The notes under the pieces: generated by a model
What the model was told of the DNA's origin: nothing
What the model saw: only the letters and a program-made list of their open reading frames with translations
Databases searched by the model: none
DNA from: an uncultured Eggerthellaceae bacterium
GTDB lineage: Bacteria; Actinomycetota; Coriobacteriia; Coriobacteriales; Eggerthellaceae
Direction: 5' to 3'
DNA length: 64,000 nt
Assembly: GCA_958452575.1 (NCBI GenBank)
Contig: CAUDUM010000005.1
Span: forward strand, 62,001-126,000
Part shown: positions 63,783 to 64,000 of the stretch, one piece after another
How the letters are laid out: each line of letters starts with the position of its first letter
Numbering within the stretch: position 1 is the first letter of the stretch
Position numbers and translations under genes: made by a program

Positions 63783-64000
63783 ATGGACTCTCGAAACGAC
63801 TTCGTTCCGGTGCTTTTGGGCGGCGATGCCAATGCGTACGGCATGGCGCGCTCGTTCTACGAGGAGTACGGCGTGCCCTCTTCGGCAATCGGGAAGGGCG
63901 CGTTCCATATCTGCCAGCACAGCAAGATCGTCAAGTTCGAGGTGTGCGAGCCGCGTCTGGAGGAAGACGACGTGTTCGTGAACACGCTCGTCTCGTACGC
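63783..64000 (+). CDS. ATP-grasp domain protein, 5' part
   Basis: Only about 72 residues are visible before the window ends. The start FVPVLLGGDANAYGMARSFYEEYGVPS resembles the pre-ATP-grasp Rossmann-like part of carboxylate-amine ligases such as D-aspartate ligases of peptidoglycan cross-bridges. ATG at 63783 follows AAAAGGATTCGC. Catalytic residues lie outside the window, so the substrate cannot be judged. Its neighbour, a peptidoglycan hydrolase, is compatible with a cell-wall role. Confidence 0.6.
   Translation, partial: MDSRNDFVPVLLGGDANAYGMARSFYEEYGVPSSAIGKGAFHICQHSKIVKFEVCEPRLEEDDVFVNTLVSY

Overview
GC-rich chromosomal DNA from an anaerobic, probably gut-associated actinobacterium. 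Coriobacteriia (Collinsella/Olsenella-like) is my inference. It rests on base composition, a Mn-type inorganic pyrophosphatase, pyruvate:ferredoxin oxidoreductase, an FprA flavodiiron protein, the actinobacterial-style long SecE, zinc-type ribosomal proteins, and coiled-coil NlpC/P60 hydrolases. No prophage, transposase, CRISPR array or rRNA operon is visible.

Layout. 1-0.7 kb: 3' end of ppaC. 0.9-10 kb: a nucleic-acid-processing group made of a leftward DUF2779 nuclease, a HicB/HTH regulator and an AddB-AddA helicase-nuclease pair. 10.1-15.4 kb: str operon running into the start of the S10 operon (rpsL, rpsG, fusA, rpsJ, rplC, rplD, rplW). 15.4-26 kb: five unrelated genes sit between rplW and rplB (an FtsX-like permease, a trigger-factor-like protein, a flavodiiron protein, a lipid kinase and a radical SAM protein). 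They are followed by 840 bases without a gene. 26-36 kb: the rest of the S10/spc cluster from rplB to secY, then adk, with its own strong promoter and structured leader. 36-38.4 kb: a GT-C-like membrane protein. 38.5-49.3 kb: a sialic acid / amino sugar cluster, with nagB-nagA facing nanE-nanK-nanA and a peptide-type ABC importer. 49.5-55.3 kb: nifJ, a DUF721-like gene and an aminotransferase. 55.5-60 kb: tRNA-Tyr-Thr-Met, tuf, rpmG, tRNA-Trp, secE, nusG, rplK, rplA. 60-64 kb: two paralogous NlpC/P60 proteins flanking map, then the start of an ATP-grasp gene.

How the genes work together. Most of the window is translation machinery. NanA, NanK, NanE, NagA and NagB would form a complete route from N-acetylneuraminate to fructose-6-phosphate. 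The adjacent importer, with its Tat-exported lipoprotein, is the likely uptake system. PFOR and the flavodiiron protein fit an anaerobe that oxidises pyruvate with ferredoxin and detoxifies oxygen or NO.

Most unusual observations. (1) A two-copy 118-nt intergenic element (15387-15504 and 40420-40537) has an almost invariant core. Its 21-24-nt outer arms differ almost completely between copies, yet each copy is self-complementary. This implies selection on a folded structure, or a core that inserts into hairpins. A third structure at 35105-35205 has similar architecture. (2) The S10 operon is split between rplW and rplB. (3) Two inverted pairs of the 8-mer CTAATCGT lie in the gene-free stretch before rplB. 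(4) Strings of perfect hairpins lie at internal joints of the ribosomal protein cluster.
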